DNA from: Planctomycetota bacterium
GTDB taxonomy: Bacteria; Planctomycetota; Phycisphaerae; Phycisphaerales; UBA1924
Assembly (NCBI GenBank): GCA_023429345.1
Contig: JAEYVB010000437.1
Location: forward strand, 1-7,327
Reading direction: 5' to 3'
DNA: 7,327 nucleotides
Part shown: in pieces, positions 1 through 5,983 of the stretch
How positions within the stretch are numbered: the first letter of the stretch is position 1
How the letters are laid out: every line of letters starts with the position of its first letter
Made by a program: the position numbers and the translations under genes
Notes under the pieces: generated by a model
What the model saw: the letters and a program-made list of their open reading frames with translations, nothing else
What the model was told of the DNA's origin: nothing
Databases searched by the model: none

Positions 1-2
1 CC

Positions 3-881
3 ATCTACACGCCCCACGGCCACCGCGAGAAGGTGCTGGGGGGCAGTTGCACCTACTTCGCGGCCGCGGCGTCGTTCTACGCGCCGGTGCGGATCGTGGC
101 CGCGGTGGGGGGGGATTTCCCGGCGCCGTTCCGCGAAGCGCTGACCGCGTTCCGCGAGATCGACACCCGCGGGCTGGAGGTGCGGCCGAACTCGCAGACC
201 TTCGCATGGGGCGGCAAGTACCTCGCCAACATGAACTCGCGCGAGACGCTGTTCACCGAGCTCGGCGTGCTGCTCGAGCCGCCGCCGGTGATCCCCGAGT
301 TCTACCGCGACAGCCGCTTCGTGTTCCTGGCCAACACGCACCCCGGCGTGCAGCTCCAGATGCTCGAGTCGCTCCCGAAGCAGTCGCTCGCGGTTGCCGA
401 CACGATGGACCTCTGGATCAACACCGCGCGGGAGGACCTTGGCAGGCTCCTCGCCCGGGTGCACGGGCTCGTGCTCAACTACGACGAGGCCGAGCTCCTG
501 ACCGGGAGATCCAACACGGTCGCGGCCGCCCGGCACATCCTGGACATGGGGCCGCACTTCGTGGTCGTCAAGAAGGGTGAGCACGGGTGCATCCTCGTCC
601 ACCGGGAGGGCATCTCCGCCCTGCCGGCGTACCCCACCGAAACCGTGGTGGACCCGACCGGGGCCGGCGACAGCTTCGCCGGCGGGCTGATGGGCCATCT
701 GGCCGCGAGCCACGCCGACGGCTCCACCCCCAGCATGGCGACGCTGCGGCGAGCGCTCGCCCACGGGACCGTCGTGGCCAGCTTCGCGATCGAGGAGTTC
801 AGCCTCGAGCGGCTCACCCGCCTGACCAAGCAGGAACTGTCGGACCGCTACGAGCAGTTCGTCAGCATGGTGCGGGTCTGA
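3..881 (+). CDS. PfkB-family carbohydrate kinase (5' partial)
   Basis: Sugar or nucleoside kinase of the PfkB/ribokinase fold, predicted to transfer the ATP gamma-phosphate to a sugar hydroxyl in the cytoplasm; the substrate cannot be read from the sequence. The frame is open from base 3, so the true start lies outside the window. The first in-frame candidate inside (GTG at 33) falls in the middle of the N-terminal glycine motif GGSCTYFA, so it is not the start. The second PfkB signature, DPTGAGDSF, lies at 651-677; it carries the GAGD anion hole and the catalytic aspartate (codon 669-671). A conserved-looking NYDEAELL segment (478-501) and VVVKKGEHG (562-588) precede it, as in the family. 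About 292 residues are visible against the usual 300-330, so roughly 20 are missing. It ends 197 bases before the next gene and is probably transcribed separately from it. Family assignment is firm, substrate unknown. Confidence 0.93.
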   Translation: MYTPHGHREKVLGGSCTYFAAAASFYAPVRIVAAVGGDFPAPFREALTAFREIDTRGLEVRPNSQTFAWGGKYLANMNSRETLFTELGVLLEPPPVIPEFYRDSRFVFLANTHPGVQLQMLESLPKQSLAVADTMDLWINTAREDLGRLLARVHGLVLNYDEAELLTGRSNTVAAARHILDMGPHFVVVKKGEHGCILVHREGISALPAYPTETVVDPTGAGDSFAGGLMGHLAASHADGSTPSMATLRRALAHGTVVASFAIEEFSLERLTRLTKQELSDRYEQFVSMVRV

Positions 882-954
882 AGCTCTGAGCCTGAGAGTC
901 GCGTGCCAATTCTTCGAGCCGCCCCGGCGTCGAGCCGGTCTTCTGCGCAGATAC

Positions 955-995
955 ACCGGGTGAGCCGGACCTGCATCAGCCGGTGACCCGGTTTT
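955..995 (+). terminator. Candidate intrinsic terminator after the sugar kinase gene
   Basis: An inverted repeat pairs ACCGGGT (955-961) with ACCCGGT (986-992). An inner CCGG/CCGG pairing (965-968 with 980-983) closes an 11-base loop, and four T follow (992-995). The stem is interrupted by a mismatch and a bulge and the T run is short, so this is weaker than the terminator at 4028-4078. A second small hairpin, CCGGC-GTCGA-GCCGG (924-938), followed by TCTTCT, lies just upstream and could contribute. The T run also forms part of the first 11-bp repeat described separately. Confidence 0.4.
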
Positions 996-1023
996 CAGCC
1001 CCTTTTCAGCGTGCTTACAGCCG
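991..1023 (+). promoter_or_regulatory. Three 11-bp direct repeats, possible response-regulator operator
   Basis: Three tandem units with an exact 11-base period: GTTTTCAGCCC (991-1001), CTTTTCAGCGT (1002-1012) and GCTTACAGCCG (1013-1023). The core TTTTCAGC is identical in the first two and reads CTTACAGC in the third. Direct repeats spaced by one helical turn are the usual binding pattern of OmpR/PhoB-family winged-helix regulators, whose PhoB half-site is close to TGTCA. The array ends 55 bases before the start codon of the small hydrophilic protein gene, a plausible position at or upstream of a promoter. No clear -10 or -35 pair could be assigned. Regulator identity is inference. Confidence 0.45.
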
Positions 1024-1064
1024 TCCCGTCAAGTGTTGTCTGGACACAAAGTTCAAACACACAC

Positions 1065-1070
1065 GGAGGG
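1065..1070 (+). promoter_or_regulatory. Ribosome binding site fixing the start at 1079
   Basis: GGAGGG lies 8 bases upstream of the ATG at 1079. It decides the start of the small hydrophilic protein, because the same frame is open further upstream (from about 983) through the repeat array without another Shine-Dalgarno site. Confidence 0.75.
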
Positions 1071-1078
1071 CACGGTCC

Positions 1079-1333
1079 ATGGCCGAGAACCGCAGAGACA
1101 ATCAGGGCGATCAGAACAAGCAGAGCCGCAGGATGCCGGACCAGGAGAACCTCGGGCAGACCGGGAACAAGCCCGGCTCCTCGGGCGGCCAGCAGCAGGC
1201 CAAGGGCGCCGATCAGAGGGAGACCACCGGCGTCCGCGACGCGGACCGCAAGGGCGAAAAGTTCGGCCAGTTCGCCGGACAGGACGCCGACCAGGACCGG
1301 ACGGATCTCGCGGACGACGAGACAGCGCTCTAA
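1079..1333 (+). CDS. Small hydrophilic, probably disordered protein
   Basis: Encodes 84 residues with no hydrophobic segment and no cysteine. It is rich in Gln, Asp, Arg, Gly and Lys: a basic, polar N-terminal half (MAENRRDNQGDQNKQSRR), a Gly/Ser/Gln stretch in the middle (GSSGGQQQ) and an acidic C-terminus (DLADDETAL). The composition suggests an intrinsically disordered or hydrophilin-like protein; I do not recognise a family. GGAGGG at 1065-1070 supports the start. It is the first gene of the block running to 3980, separated from the next gene by 98 bases containing a strong GC hairpin, so it may also be made alone from a shorter transcript. Its place before membrane proteins of stress-associated families makes a protective, stress-induced role plausible, but that is inference. 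It could also be an adaptor for those proteins. Confidence 0.75.
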   Translation: MAENRRDNQGDQNKQSRRMPDQENLGQTGNKPGSSGGQQQAKGADQRETTGVRDADRKGEKFGQFAGQDADQDRTDLADDETAL

Positions 1334-1344
1334 GCACCGGATGG

Positions 1345-1390
1345 CCGGCGGGCCACGGTCGGCCCGCCGGGGGCTTTCGACTTCTTTATT
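1345..1390 (+). terminator. GC hairpin between first and second genes of the block
   Basis: A perfect 10-bp stem, CCGGCGGGCC (1345-1354) with GGCCCGCCGG (1361-1370), encloses a six-base loop. A pyrimidine-rich stretch with broken T runs follows (CTTTCGACTTCTTTATT, 1374-1390). The hairpin is strong but the T tract is interrupted, so it may act as a partial terminator or as a 3'-end stabiliser for the small upstream gene, leaving some read-through into the gene at 1432. Confidence 0.5.
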
Positions 1391-1420
1391 CCGCGCCCGG
1401 GCCTCAGGGCCGGTCGCGTG

Positions 1421-1427
1421 AGGAGGG
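1421..1427 (+). promoter_or_regulatory. Ribosome binding site fixing the start at 1432
   Basis: AGGAGGG ends 4 bases before the ATG at 1432. The frame is open upstream to about 1033, but that portion overlaps the preceding gene in another frame and crosses the GC hairpin, so the Shine-Dalgarno site sets the real start here. Confidence 0.8.
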
Positions 1428-1431
1428 TTCC

Positions 1432-2391
1432 ATGGATCAGGACAAAAACAAAAACCCGGGAGGGACCAGAGGTTCCGGGTCCGGCGGCACGGGCGGCACA
1501 TCGGGATGGAGCCCGACGTCGCAGCCCGGCCCGGCCGCGGGCAGCAAGAGCATCAGCCAGAGCGGCTCCGCCGGCGATTCGTCTCGCGATTTCTCCGGCG
1601 GCAACCGACTGGGATCGGCGATAGACCGGTCGGAGGACCACGGCGATTCCGGCAATCTCCGCGACCGCGCGATGCAGCGGGGGTCGGGCATGCTCCACGA
1701 AGTTCAGGGGAAGGTCAACGAGGGCGTCGAGCAGGGCAAGGGGCGCATCGCCAGCGAGATCAGCGCGATGGGCGGGGCTCTCCGCGAGGCCGCCGGCAAG
1801 CTCGAGGATCGTGATTCGGGCATCGGCCGCTACGCCTCGATGGCCGCGGACCAGATCGAGAGCCTCGGCGACTTCGTTCGTGATGCCGACCCCAACGAGA
1901 TGCTCATGGGCGTGCAGCGCTTCGCCCGGCGCCGGCCGGAACTGTTCCTCGGCGGCGCCATCATCGCCGGCTTGCTCCTGGGCCGCTTCCTCCGCAGCCA
2001 TGAGCCGCGGCGCAGCTTCGATCGGCGGTACGACCTCGACGACACGCGCGACGAGGACTACTCCGACAACTTCAGCACCGGCCGGCTCAACCGCGGCTAC
2101 GCGTCCGCGGCCGCGACCGGCACCAGCGCCACGGGCTACGGGTCGGCGACGGGGTCGCAGGGCACGGGCGGCCTCTCGGGCGGCACCGGCTACGGCACCT
2201 CCACCGGCAGTTCGGGGCTGGGAACGGGGCCGGCATCCAGGAGCGGCTCCGGCTTCAGCACCTCGGGCGGCACCGGGGGCACGGGGTACGGAACATCCGG
2301 CAGCAACCCGGGCACCCCCGGGTCCGCCGGGAAGTCCGGCTACGGCGACAACAAGGGAACCGGCGGCCCGCGCCCGTCCGGCTCCACCTGA
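1432..2391 (+). CDS. Single-span membrane protein with Gly/Ser/Thr-rich tail
   Basis: Encodes 319 residues in four parts. Residues 1 to about 70 are polar, rich in Gly and Ser and probably disordered. Residues about 74-165 are predicted to form amphipathic helices (for example HEVQGKVNEGVEQGKGRI and SMAADQIESLGDFVRDADP). One hydrophobic segment at about 171-187 (LFLGGAIIAGLLLGRFL) is preceded by RRRPE and followed by basic residues. The tail begins with an Arg/Asp/Tyr-rich stretch and becomes almost entirely Gly, Ser, Thr and Tyr from about residue 222, with GTGYGTS repeated. The helix plus RRPxLFLGG...ARFL-type segment resembles alphaproteobacterial proteins annotated as nutrient-deprivation-induced; this is recalled likeness, not a search result. 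No signal peptide is visible. The stop codon overlaps the Shine-Dalgarno site of the next gene, so the two are cotranscribed. It may be a membrane-anchored stress protein, exact function unknown. Confidence 0.85.
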   Translation: MDQDKNKNPGGTRGSGSGGTGGTSGWSPTSQPGPAAGSKSISQSGSAGDSSRDFSGGNRLGSAIDRSEDHGDSGNLRDRAMQRGSGMLHEVQGKVNEGVEQGKGRIASEISAMGGALREAAGKLEDRDSGIGRYASMAADQIESLGDFVRDADPNEMLMGVQRFARRRPELFLGGAIIAGLLLGRFLRSHEPRRSFDRRYDLDDTRDEDYSDNFSTGRLNRGYASAAATGTSATGYGSATGSQGTGGLSGGTGYGTSTGSSGLGTGPASRSGSGFSTSGGTGGTGYGTSGSNPGTPGSAGKSGYGDNKGTGGPRPSGST

Positions 2392-2403
2392 GGAGGCACG
2401 CCC

Positions 2404-2874
2404 ATGCAGGAAGTTCCGCACGAATACGACACCATGACACCCACCGCCTACGGCGGCCGGATCCGTGATGACCGCTCGATGGGCGAGCTCTTCCGTGAGC
2501 TCGCCGAGGAGAGCCGGACGCTCCTCCAGCAGGAGGTGCAGCTCGCCAAGGCGGAGATGAGCCAGAAAGTCGACCGGGTCACAACCCAGGCGACGTCGAT
2601 CGGCATCGGCGGCGCTGTGGCGTACGCCGGTGTGCTCACGCTCTGCGGGGCGGCCGCCGCCGGACTCTTTGTCTTCTTCACCGCGGTGCTCGACATGGCC
2701 CCGACGATCAGCCTCTGGCTCGCGCCCCTCATCGTGGGCGGGATCCTGGCCGGCGTCGGGTACGCGCTGATCAATCGCGGGATCGTAAACCTCAAGCAGA
2801 CGCGTCTGACGCCCAGGATGACGGCAGACTCGCTCCGGGAGACCAAGGAATGGATGCAAGAGAAAATGAAATGA
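2404..2874 (+). CDS. DUF1469 / holin superfamily III-like membrane protein
   Basis: Encodes 156 residues matching the layout of the DUF1469 family (Phage_holin_3_6, also called putative actinobacterial holin-X). A cytosolic amphipathic helix at about 25-60 carries the family-like run MGELFRELAEESRTLLQQE followed by VQLAKAEM. Two hydrophobic stretches follow, at about 66-96 and 102-123, then a basic/amphipathic C-terminal helix. Despite the holin name, members are common in bacterial chromosomes as small envelope proteins, and no phage genes are nearby, so lysis is unlikely. AGGAGG at 2391-2396, overlapping the upstream stop, sits 7 bases before the ATG; an alternative internal ATG at 2434 has no comparable site. 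Its last four bases overlap the next start (ATGA, 2871-2874), implying translational coupling with the DUF3618 protein, a frequent partner of this family. Biochemical function unknown. Confidence 0.88.
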   Translation: MQEVPHEYDTMTPTAYGGRIRDDRSMGELFRELAEESRTLLQQEVQLAKAEMSQKVDRVTTQATSIGIGGAVAYAGVLTLCGAAAAGLFVFFTAVLDMAPTISLWLAPLIVGGILAGVGYALINRGIVNLKQTRLTPRMTADSLRETKEWMQEKMK

Positions 2875-3980
2875 GTGGGCGTCGTTTCGACCGGGAGGAG
2901 TACGCCTCCCCGGCTCCGGGGCGCGGGTACTCCGCCGTCGAGAGCGACGACCCCGAACGGATCCGCGCCGAGATCGACCGGACCCGTCGCGAACTGGACG
3001 CCACCGTCTGCGAGCTCCAGTCTCGCCTCACGCTGCAGCACCTGATGGAGCAGGGGAAGCACAAGGTCAAGGACCGGGTCCGTGGCCGCGGCGTCCCGCT
3101 CGCCCTGATCGGGGCCGGTGTCGCGTGGATGATGGTGGACCGCAACAAGAGAAAGAACCAGCAGTCGGTGCAGTACGTGCCGGTACCGGTGGGCCGGCCC
3201 GACGAGATCGGCCGCGGCCGCGACCGGGATTGGCTCGCTCCGGGCGCCCAGTACTGGGAGCGTCGTGGCGGCTCCTCGGGCCCGGGCATCGGCGAGCGTA
3301 TCGGTGAGCGGGCTCACGAGGTCAAGGACCGCATCCGCGACCGGGCGAGTTCTCTCACCGACCGCGCCTCCGGCATGGCCGGCGAGGTGCGGGACCGTGC
3401 GACCGAGTACGGGAGCATCGCCCGTGAACGGGTCAGCGAGTTCGCGGATGAGGCACGGACGCGGGCCGAGCGGCTGGCCTCAGACGCCCGGCACACGGCT
3501 CACCGGGCCCAGGAAGGGTTCTGGGACACTTACGACAACAACCCCCTGCTCCTCGGGGCGGGTGGACTTGCCCTGGGCCTCGCCATGGGGGTGGCCGTGC
3601 CGACGACCCGGGCCGAAAACAAGCTCATGGGCGAAACGAGCGATGAGCTGGCCCGCAAGGCCCGCCGGCTGGGCCGGGAAGCCGTCGACCGGGGCCAGAA
3701 GGTCGCGGAGCGGGTCATCGACAAGGCCCAGAGCGGCGAGGTGGCCGACAAGGCCAAGGAACTGGCGACCAGCGTCGCCGGGATCGCCAAGGACGAGGTG
3801 AAGGCCGAACGCCGCGATGCGGCCGGCAACGGCTACTCCGGCGGCGGGGGGGCCTTCACGGGCGATTCCAAGGGCGGGAACACCGGGGGGTCCGGCTCCT
3901 CCCAGTTCTCCTCCAAGCCGAGCGCAAAGACCGGACAAACGGGTCCGGGATGCCCTCCGGGATCCGATCCGGTGATCTGA
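2871..3980 (+). CDS. DUF3618-domain membrane protein with amphipathic repeats
   Basis: Encodes 369 residues. The N-terminal DUF3618 motif is at about 26-53 (DDPERIRAEIDRTRRELD then ATVCELQSRL). A first hydrophobic segment follows at about 75-89, then a Pro/Arg/Gly-rich linker. Residues about 140-217 are an alternating charged, apolipoprotein- or LEA-like helix with RDRAS/TDRAS/RDRAT repeats. A second hydrophobic segment at about 226-243 (LLLGAGGLALGLAMGVAV) is preceded by NNP and followed by PTTRAEN and LMGE, typical of this family. Another amphipathic helix runs to about 320, ending in a Gly/Ser-rich tail. I chose the ATG at 2871 because it forms an ATGA overlap with the preceding stop; an ATG at 2850 would add seven residues. 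Likely a membrane-associated structural or stress protein acting with the DUF1469 protein; role inferred from context only. Last gene before the terminator at 4028. Confidence 0.88.
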   Translation: MSGRRFDREEYASPAPGRGYSAVESDDPERIRAEIDRTRRELDATVCELQSRLTLQHLMEQGKHKVKDRVRGRGVPLALIGAGVAWMMVDRNKRKNQQSVQYVPVPVGRPDEIGRGRDRDWLAPGAQYWERRGGSSGPGIGERIGERAHEVKDRIRDRASSLTDRASGMAGEVRDRATEYGSIARERVSEFADEARTRAERLASDARHTAHRAQEGFWDTYDNNPLLLGAGGLALGLAMGVAVPTTRAENKLMGETSDELARKARRLGREAVDRGQKVAERVIDKAQSGEVADKAKELATSVAGIAKDEVKAERRDAAGNGYSGGGGAFTGDSKGGNTGGSGSSQFSSKPSAKTGQTGPGCPPGSDPVI

Positions 3981-4027
3981 AGCCGGGGCCGGCGTGCTCC
4001 ACCCGCGCCGGGCCCGTGCTCATGCGA

Positions 4028-4078
4028 CGGGGCCGTGTATGCTCGGGACATCCGGGCGTACGCGGCCCCGCTTTTTTT
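4028..4078 (+). terminator. Strong intrinsic terminator ending the envelope/stress block
   Basis: A 15-bp stem pairs 4028-4042 (CGGGGCCGTGTATGC) with 4056-4070 (GCGTACGCGGCCCCG), including two U-G wobbles in the RNA. The pairing extends inward through a T-G wobble and CGG/CCG to a five-base GACAT loop. Seven T follow at 4072-4078. It starts 47 bases after the DUF3618 stop. This is a textbook Rho-independent terminator on the plus strand; the opposite strand has no T run in the right place. Confidence 0.93.
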
Positions 4079-4180
4079 CGGGGCCCGCGGCCGGCCGGCG
4101 GCCGACATTCAGTCGGTCGGACGGAGGCCCGGATCTCGGGCATCCGGTTCGAGAGCGGAACCCGAGCCCGGCCACGCCGA

Positions 4181-4186
4181 AGAGGA
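4181..4186 (+). promoter_or_regulatory. Ribosome binding site fixing the start at 4194
   Basis: AGAGGA lies 7 bases before the ATG at 4194. The frame is open further upstream, back across the terminator, so this site and the position of the prepilin motif together set the start. Confidence 0.65.
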
Positions 4187-4193
4187 TCATGGC

Positions 4194-5012
4194 ATGCCCA
4201 CCCCACCCTCACCAGCCCTCCGCGGGCGCGGCTTCACCCTGATCGAACTCCTCGTGGTCATCGCGATCATCGCGATCCTGATCAGCATCCTGCTGCCCGC
4301 GCTCGCCGGCGCCCGCAAGGCCGGGTGGGCCATCAAGTGTCTTGCCAACCAGAAGCAGATTGGCCTCGCCCTGGTCATGTACGCCGAAGAGATGAAGGAA
4401 TACACCCCGCGCGAGAGCGGCTTCACGCAGCCGCCCGGCGTCGGCCAGTACCAGTACGACCCCCCGTGGGCCTACGTGCTGCGGCCGTACCTGGACGACC
4501 GGATCAGCTACACCAGCCCGACGATCGACCCCAACTCCGGCGTGGGGGACAAGTACGCCCGCATGGAGATCTACAAGGACCCGGCCCGCCAGCGCGATCG
4601 TCACAACATCCATTACGTCAACAACGGCATCTCCTTCCGCGCCCCGGGGCTCATCAACAACTACGCCAAGCGCCCGACGAAGATGAGCCGCTACCCGCGC
4701 CCCTTCGATACGCTTTACCTCGCCTGCTTCACCGACGACAAGAACCAGGTGCTCGCAAACCAGGTCTCGACGGGCACGGACTGGAGCATCGCGATCTTCT
4801 ACGACATGCACCACGAGCCCAACGTGACCGGCACCCAGCCGACGGTCTACCAGTACATCCAGCGGATCGCGCCCAAGCGGCACGGCAACTCGTGCAACGC
4901 GATCTTCCTCGACGGGCACGCCCGGGTGGTGCCCACGGCCGAGATCCTGCAGATCAAGCGCTGGGACGACCACGACTACCGGCCCGACGGCCCGCCGCCG
5001 GTCTATCCCTGA
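4194..5012 (+). CDS. Prepilin-type N-terminal methylation / H-X9-DG protein
   Basis: Encodes 272 residues. A short basic leader (residues 1-13, ending RGRG) precedes the type IV prepilin motif G13|FTLIE, with Glu18 at mature position 5, and a hydrophobic helix to about residue 34 (LLVVIAIIAILISILLPAL). The predicted steps are cleavage by a prepilin peptidase, methylation, and assembly into or display by a type II secretion or pilin-like apparatus. The C-terminal part carries the H-X9-DG motif (H, then GNSCNAIFL, then DG), the hallmark of the large planctomycete pseudopilin-like family. The middle is rich in Tyr, Pro and Asn, as in surface or periplasmic domains. No other secretion or pilus gene is in the window; such orphan copies are common in planctomycetes. 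The gene lies 17 bases upstream of a secreted SMP-30 enzyme gene and probably shares its transcript. Substrate or partner unknown. Confidence 0.92.
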   Translation: MPTPPSPALRGRGFTLIELLVVIAIIAILISILLPALAGARKAGWAIKCLANQKQIGLALVMYAEEMKEYTPRESGFTQPPGVGQYQYDPPWAYVLRPYLDDRISYTSPTIDPNSGVGDKYARMEIYKDPARQRDRHNIHYVNNGISFRAPGLINNYAKRPTKMSRYPRPFDTLYLACFTDDKNQVLANQVSTGTDWSIAIFYDMHHEPNVTGTQPTVYQYIQRIAPKRHGNSCNAIFLDGHARVVPTAEILQIKRWDDHDYRPDGPPPVYP

Positions 5013-5029
5013 GCGTGTATCCTGCCCGG

Positions 5030-5980
5030 ATGAACCTCAGACCCGCCGCCGTCATCGCGCTCTCGATCGCTGCCCTGCCAGCGTACGCCCTCGCTCAGGA
5101 GCCGCCCGCCCGGCCCGAGGCCTCCGCCCCGGATCTGCTCGATGACCTCGTCGAGTCGCGGACACCGGCGCAGATCGGGACGGGCTTCGGCTTCACCGAG
5201 GGGCCGCTCTGGGATGCCGGGTCGGGGAAGCTGATCTTCAGCGATATTCGCGGCGACACGATCTACGCGGCCGCCCCGGGCGATGAACCTTTCACGCCCG
5301 AGACGGCGGGAACGATCCTCGCCGGGTCCAGGAGCGGCAACGGCAACACGTTCGATCGCAAGGGCCTGCTTATCAACGCGGGCTACGACCGCGGTATCGC
5401 CCGAATCGCCGACGGCAAGGCCGAGGTCATCGCCGCGGACTACGAGGGCCAGCGGCTCAACAGCCCCAACGATGTCGTCGTCCGGTCGGACGGCGCGATC
5501 TACTTCACCGATCCGCCCTTCTTCGCCCCCCGGGATCGCGAGATGGACTTCGCAGGCGTGTACCGCATCGGCCCCGACGGCGCACCGACCCTCCTGACGA
5601 AACAGTTTCAGCTGCCCAACGGCCTCGCGTTCTCGAAGGATGAGACCAAGCTCTACAACAACGAGCACGGCAAGCGCGAGGTGTGGCAGTTCGACGTGGC
5701 CGCGGACGGGACACTCGAGAACGGCCGCCTCCTCATCGCCATGAAGGCGGAGCCCGGCCAGCGCGGCGCGGCCGACGGCCTAAAGGTCGACGAACGCGGG
5801 AACATCTGGACGACCGGCCCCGGCGGCGTCTGGGCCATCTCCCCGGAGGGGGAGAAGCTCGGCGTCATCCCCGTCGCTGGCGCCAGCAATGTCGCCTTCG
5901 GCGGCGCGGACCGCAAGACCCTCTTCATCACCGCGGGCGGCAACCTCTACAGCCTGCGCACGAAGGTCGCGGGGCTCTGA
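5030..5980 (+). CDS. Secreted SMP-30/gluconolactonase family hydrolase
   Basis: Encodes 316 residues. A signal peptide (residues 1-22, ending ALA before QEPP) directs it to the periplasm or outside. The rest is a six-bladed beta-propeller of the SMP-30/gluconolactonase/LRE family, which hydrolyses sugar lactones or related esters with one divalent metal. Visible family motifs are EGPLW (Glu57), LNSPNDVV (Asn147, Asp148), LPNGLAFS (Asn197) and DGLKVDERGNIW (Asp249). Together these supply the expected metal ligands (Glu, two Asn, Asp), so the active site looks intact. The length is normal for the family plus signal peptide. The start lacks a good Shine-Dalgarno sequence and lies 17 bases after the previous stop, suggesting cotranscription and translation aided by the upstream gene. 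It converges on the minus-strand metallopeptidase gene with a 3-base gap. The natural lactone is unknown; gluconolactonase is the conventional label, not a demonstrated activity. Confidence 0.93.
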   Translation: MNLRPAAVIALSIAALPAYALAQEPPARPEASAPDLLDDLVESRTPAQIGTGFGFTEGPLWDAGSGKLIFSDIRGDTIYAAAPGDEPFTPETAGTILAGSRSGNGNTFDRKGLLINAGYDRGIARIADGKAEVIAADYEGQRLNSPNDVVVRSDGAIYFTDPPFFAPRDREMDFAGVYRIGPDGAPTLLTKQFQLPNGLAFSKDETKLYNNEHGKREVWQFDVAADGTLENGRLLIAMKAEPGQRGAADGLKVDERGNIWTTGPGGVWAISPEGEKLGVIPVAGASNVAFGGADRKTLFITAGGNLYSLRTKVAGL

Positions 5981-5983
5981 GCC

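Noticed and set aside
107..114. G8 run in the kinase gene, with similar runs at 3846-3852 (G7) and 6422-6429 (C8), considered as phase-variation tracts
   Set aside because: The genome is very GC-rich and each run encodes glycines in an intact frame. Nothing in the gene functions suggests contingency loci.
1036..1049. TTGTCTGGACACAA, an imperfect palindrome considered as an operator or -35 element
   Set aside because: Only TGTC-TG-GACA pairs cleanly and no matching -10 element lies at the right distance, so it is not distinguishable from chance.
1330..2859. A 509-codon open frame on the minus strand across the two membrane protein genes
   Set aside because: It is antisense to well-supported genes with Shine-Dalgarno sites and recognisable features. 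Its translation is Arg/Ala/Gly-rich with no family motif, as expected from high-GC antisense frames.
2404..2874. Reading the DUF1469 protein as a phage holin and the region as prophage
   Set aside because: No phage structural, integrase or lysin gene is present. The family is common in bacterial chromosomes next to DUF3618 genes, as here.
4102..4116. CCGAC-ATTCA-GTCGG small hairpin, and palindromic GC runs just upstream, before the prepilin-like gene
   Set aside because: The stem is five pairs in GC-rich DNA with no T run or known RNA motif, so I see no support for a terminator or riboswitch.
4209..4973. A 254-codon minus-strand open frame over the prepilin-like gene
   Set aside because: Antisense shadow of a gene with prepilin and H-X9-DG motifs; no start-site signal or recognisable domain.
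3950..5029. Upstream extension of the SMP-30 frame, and the possibility of a 676-residue fusion
   Set aside because: The extension crosses the terminator and the prepilin-like gene in another frame and gives Arg/Pro-rich nonsense. A clear signal peptide begins at the ATG at 5030.
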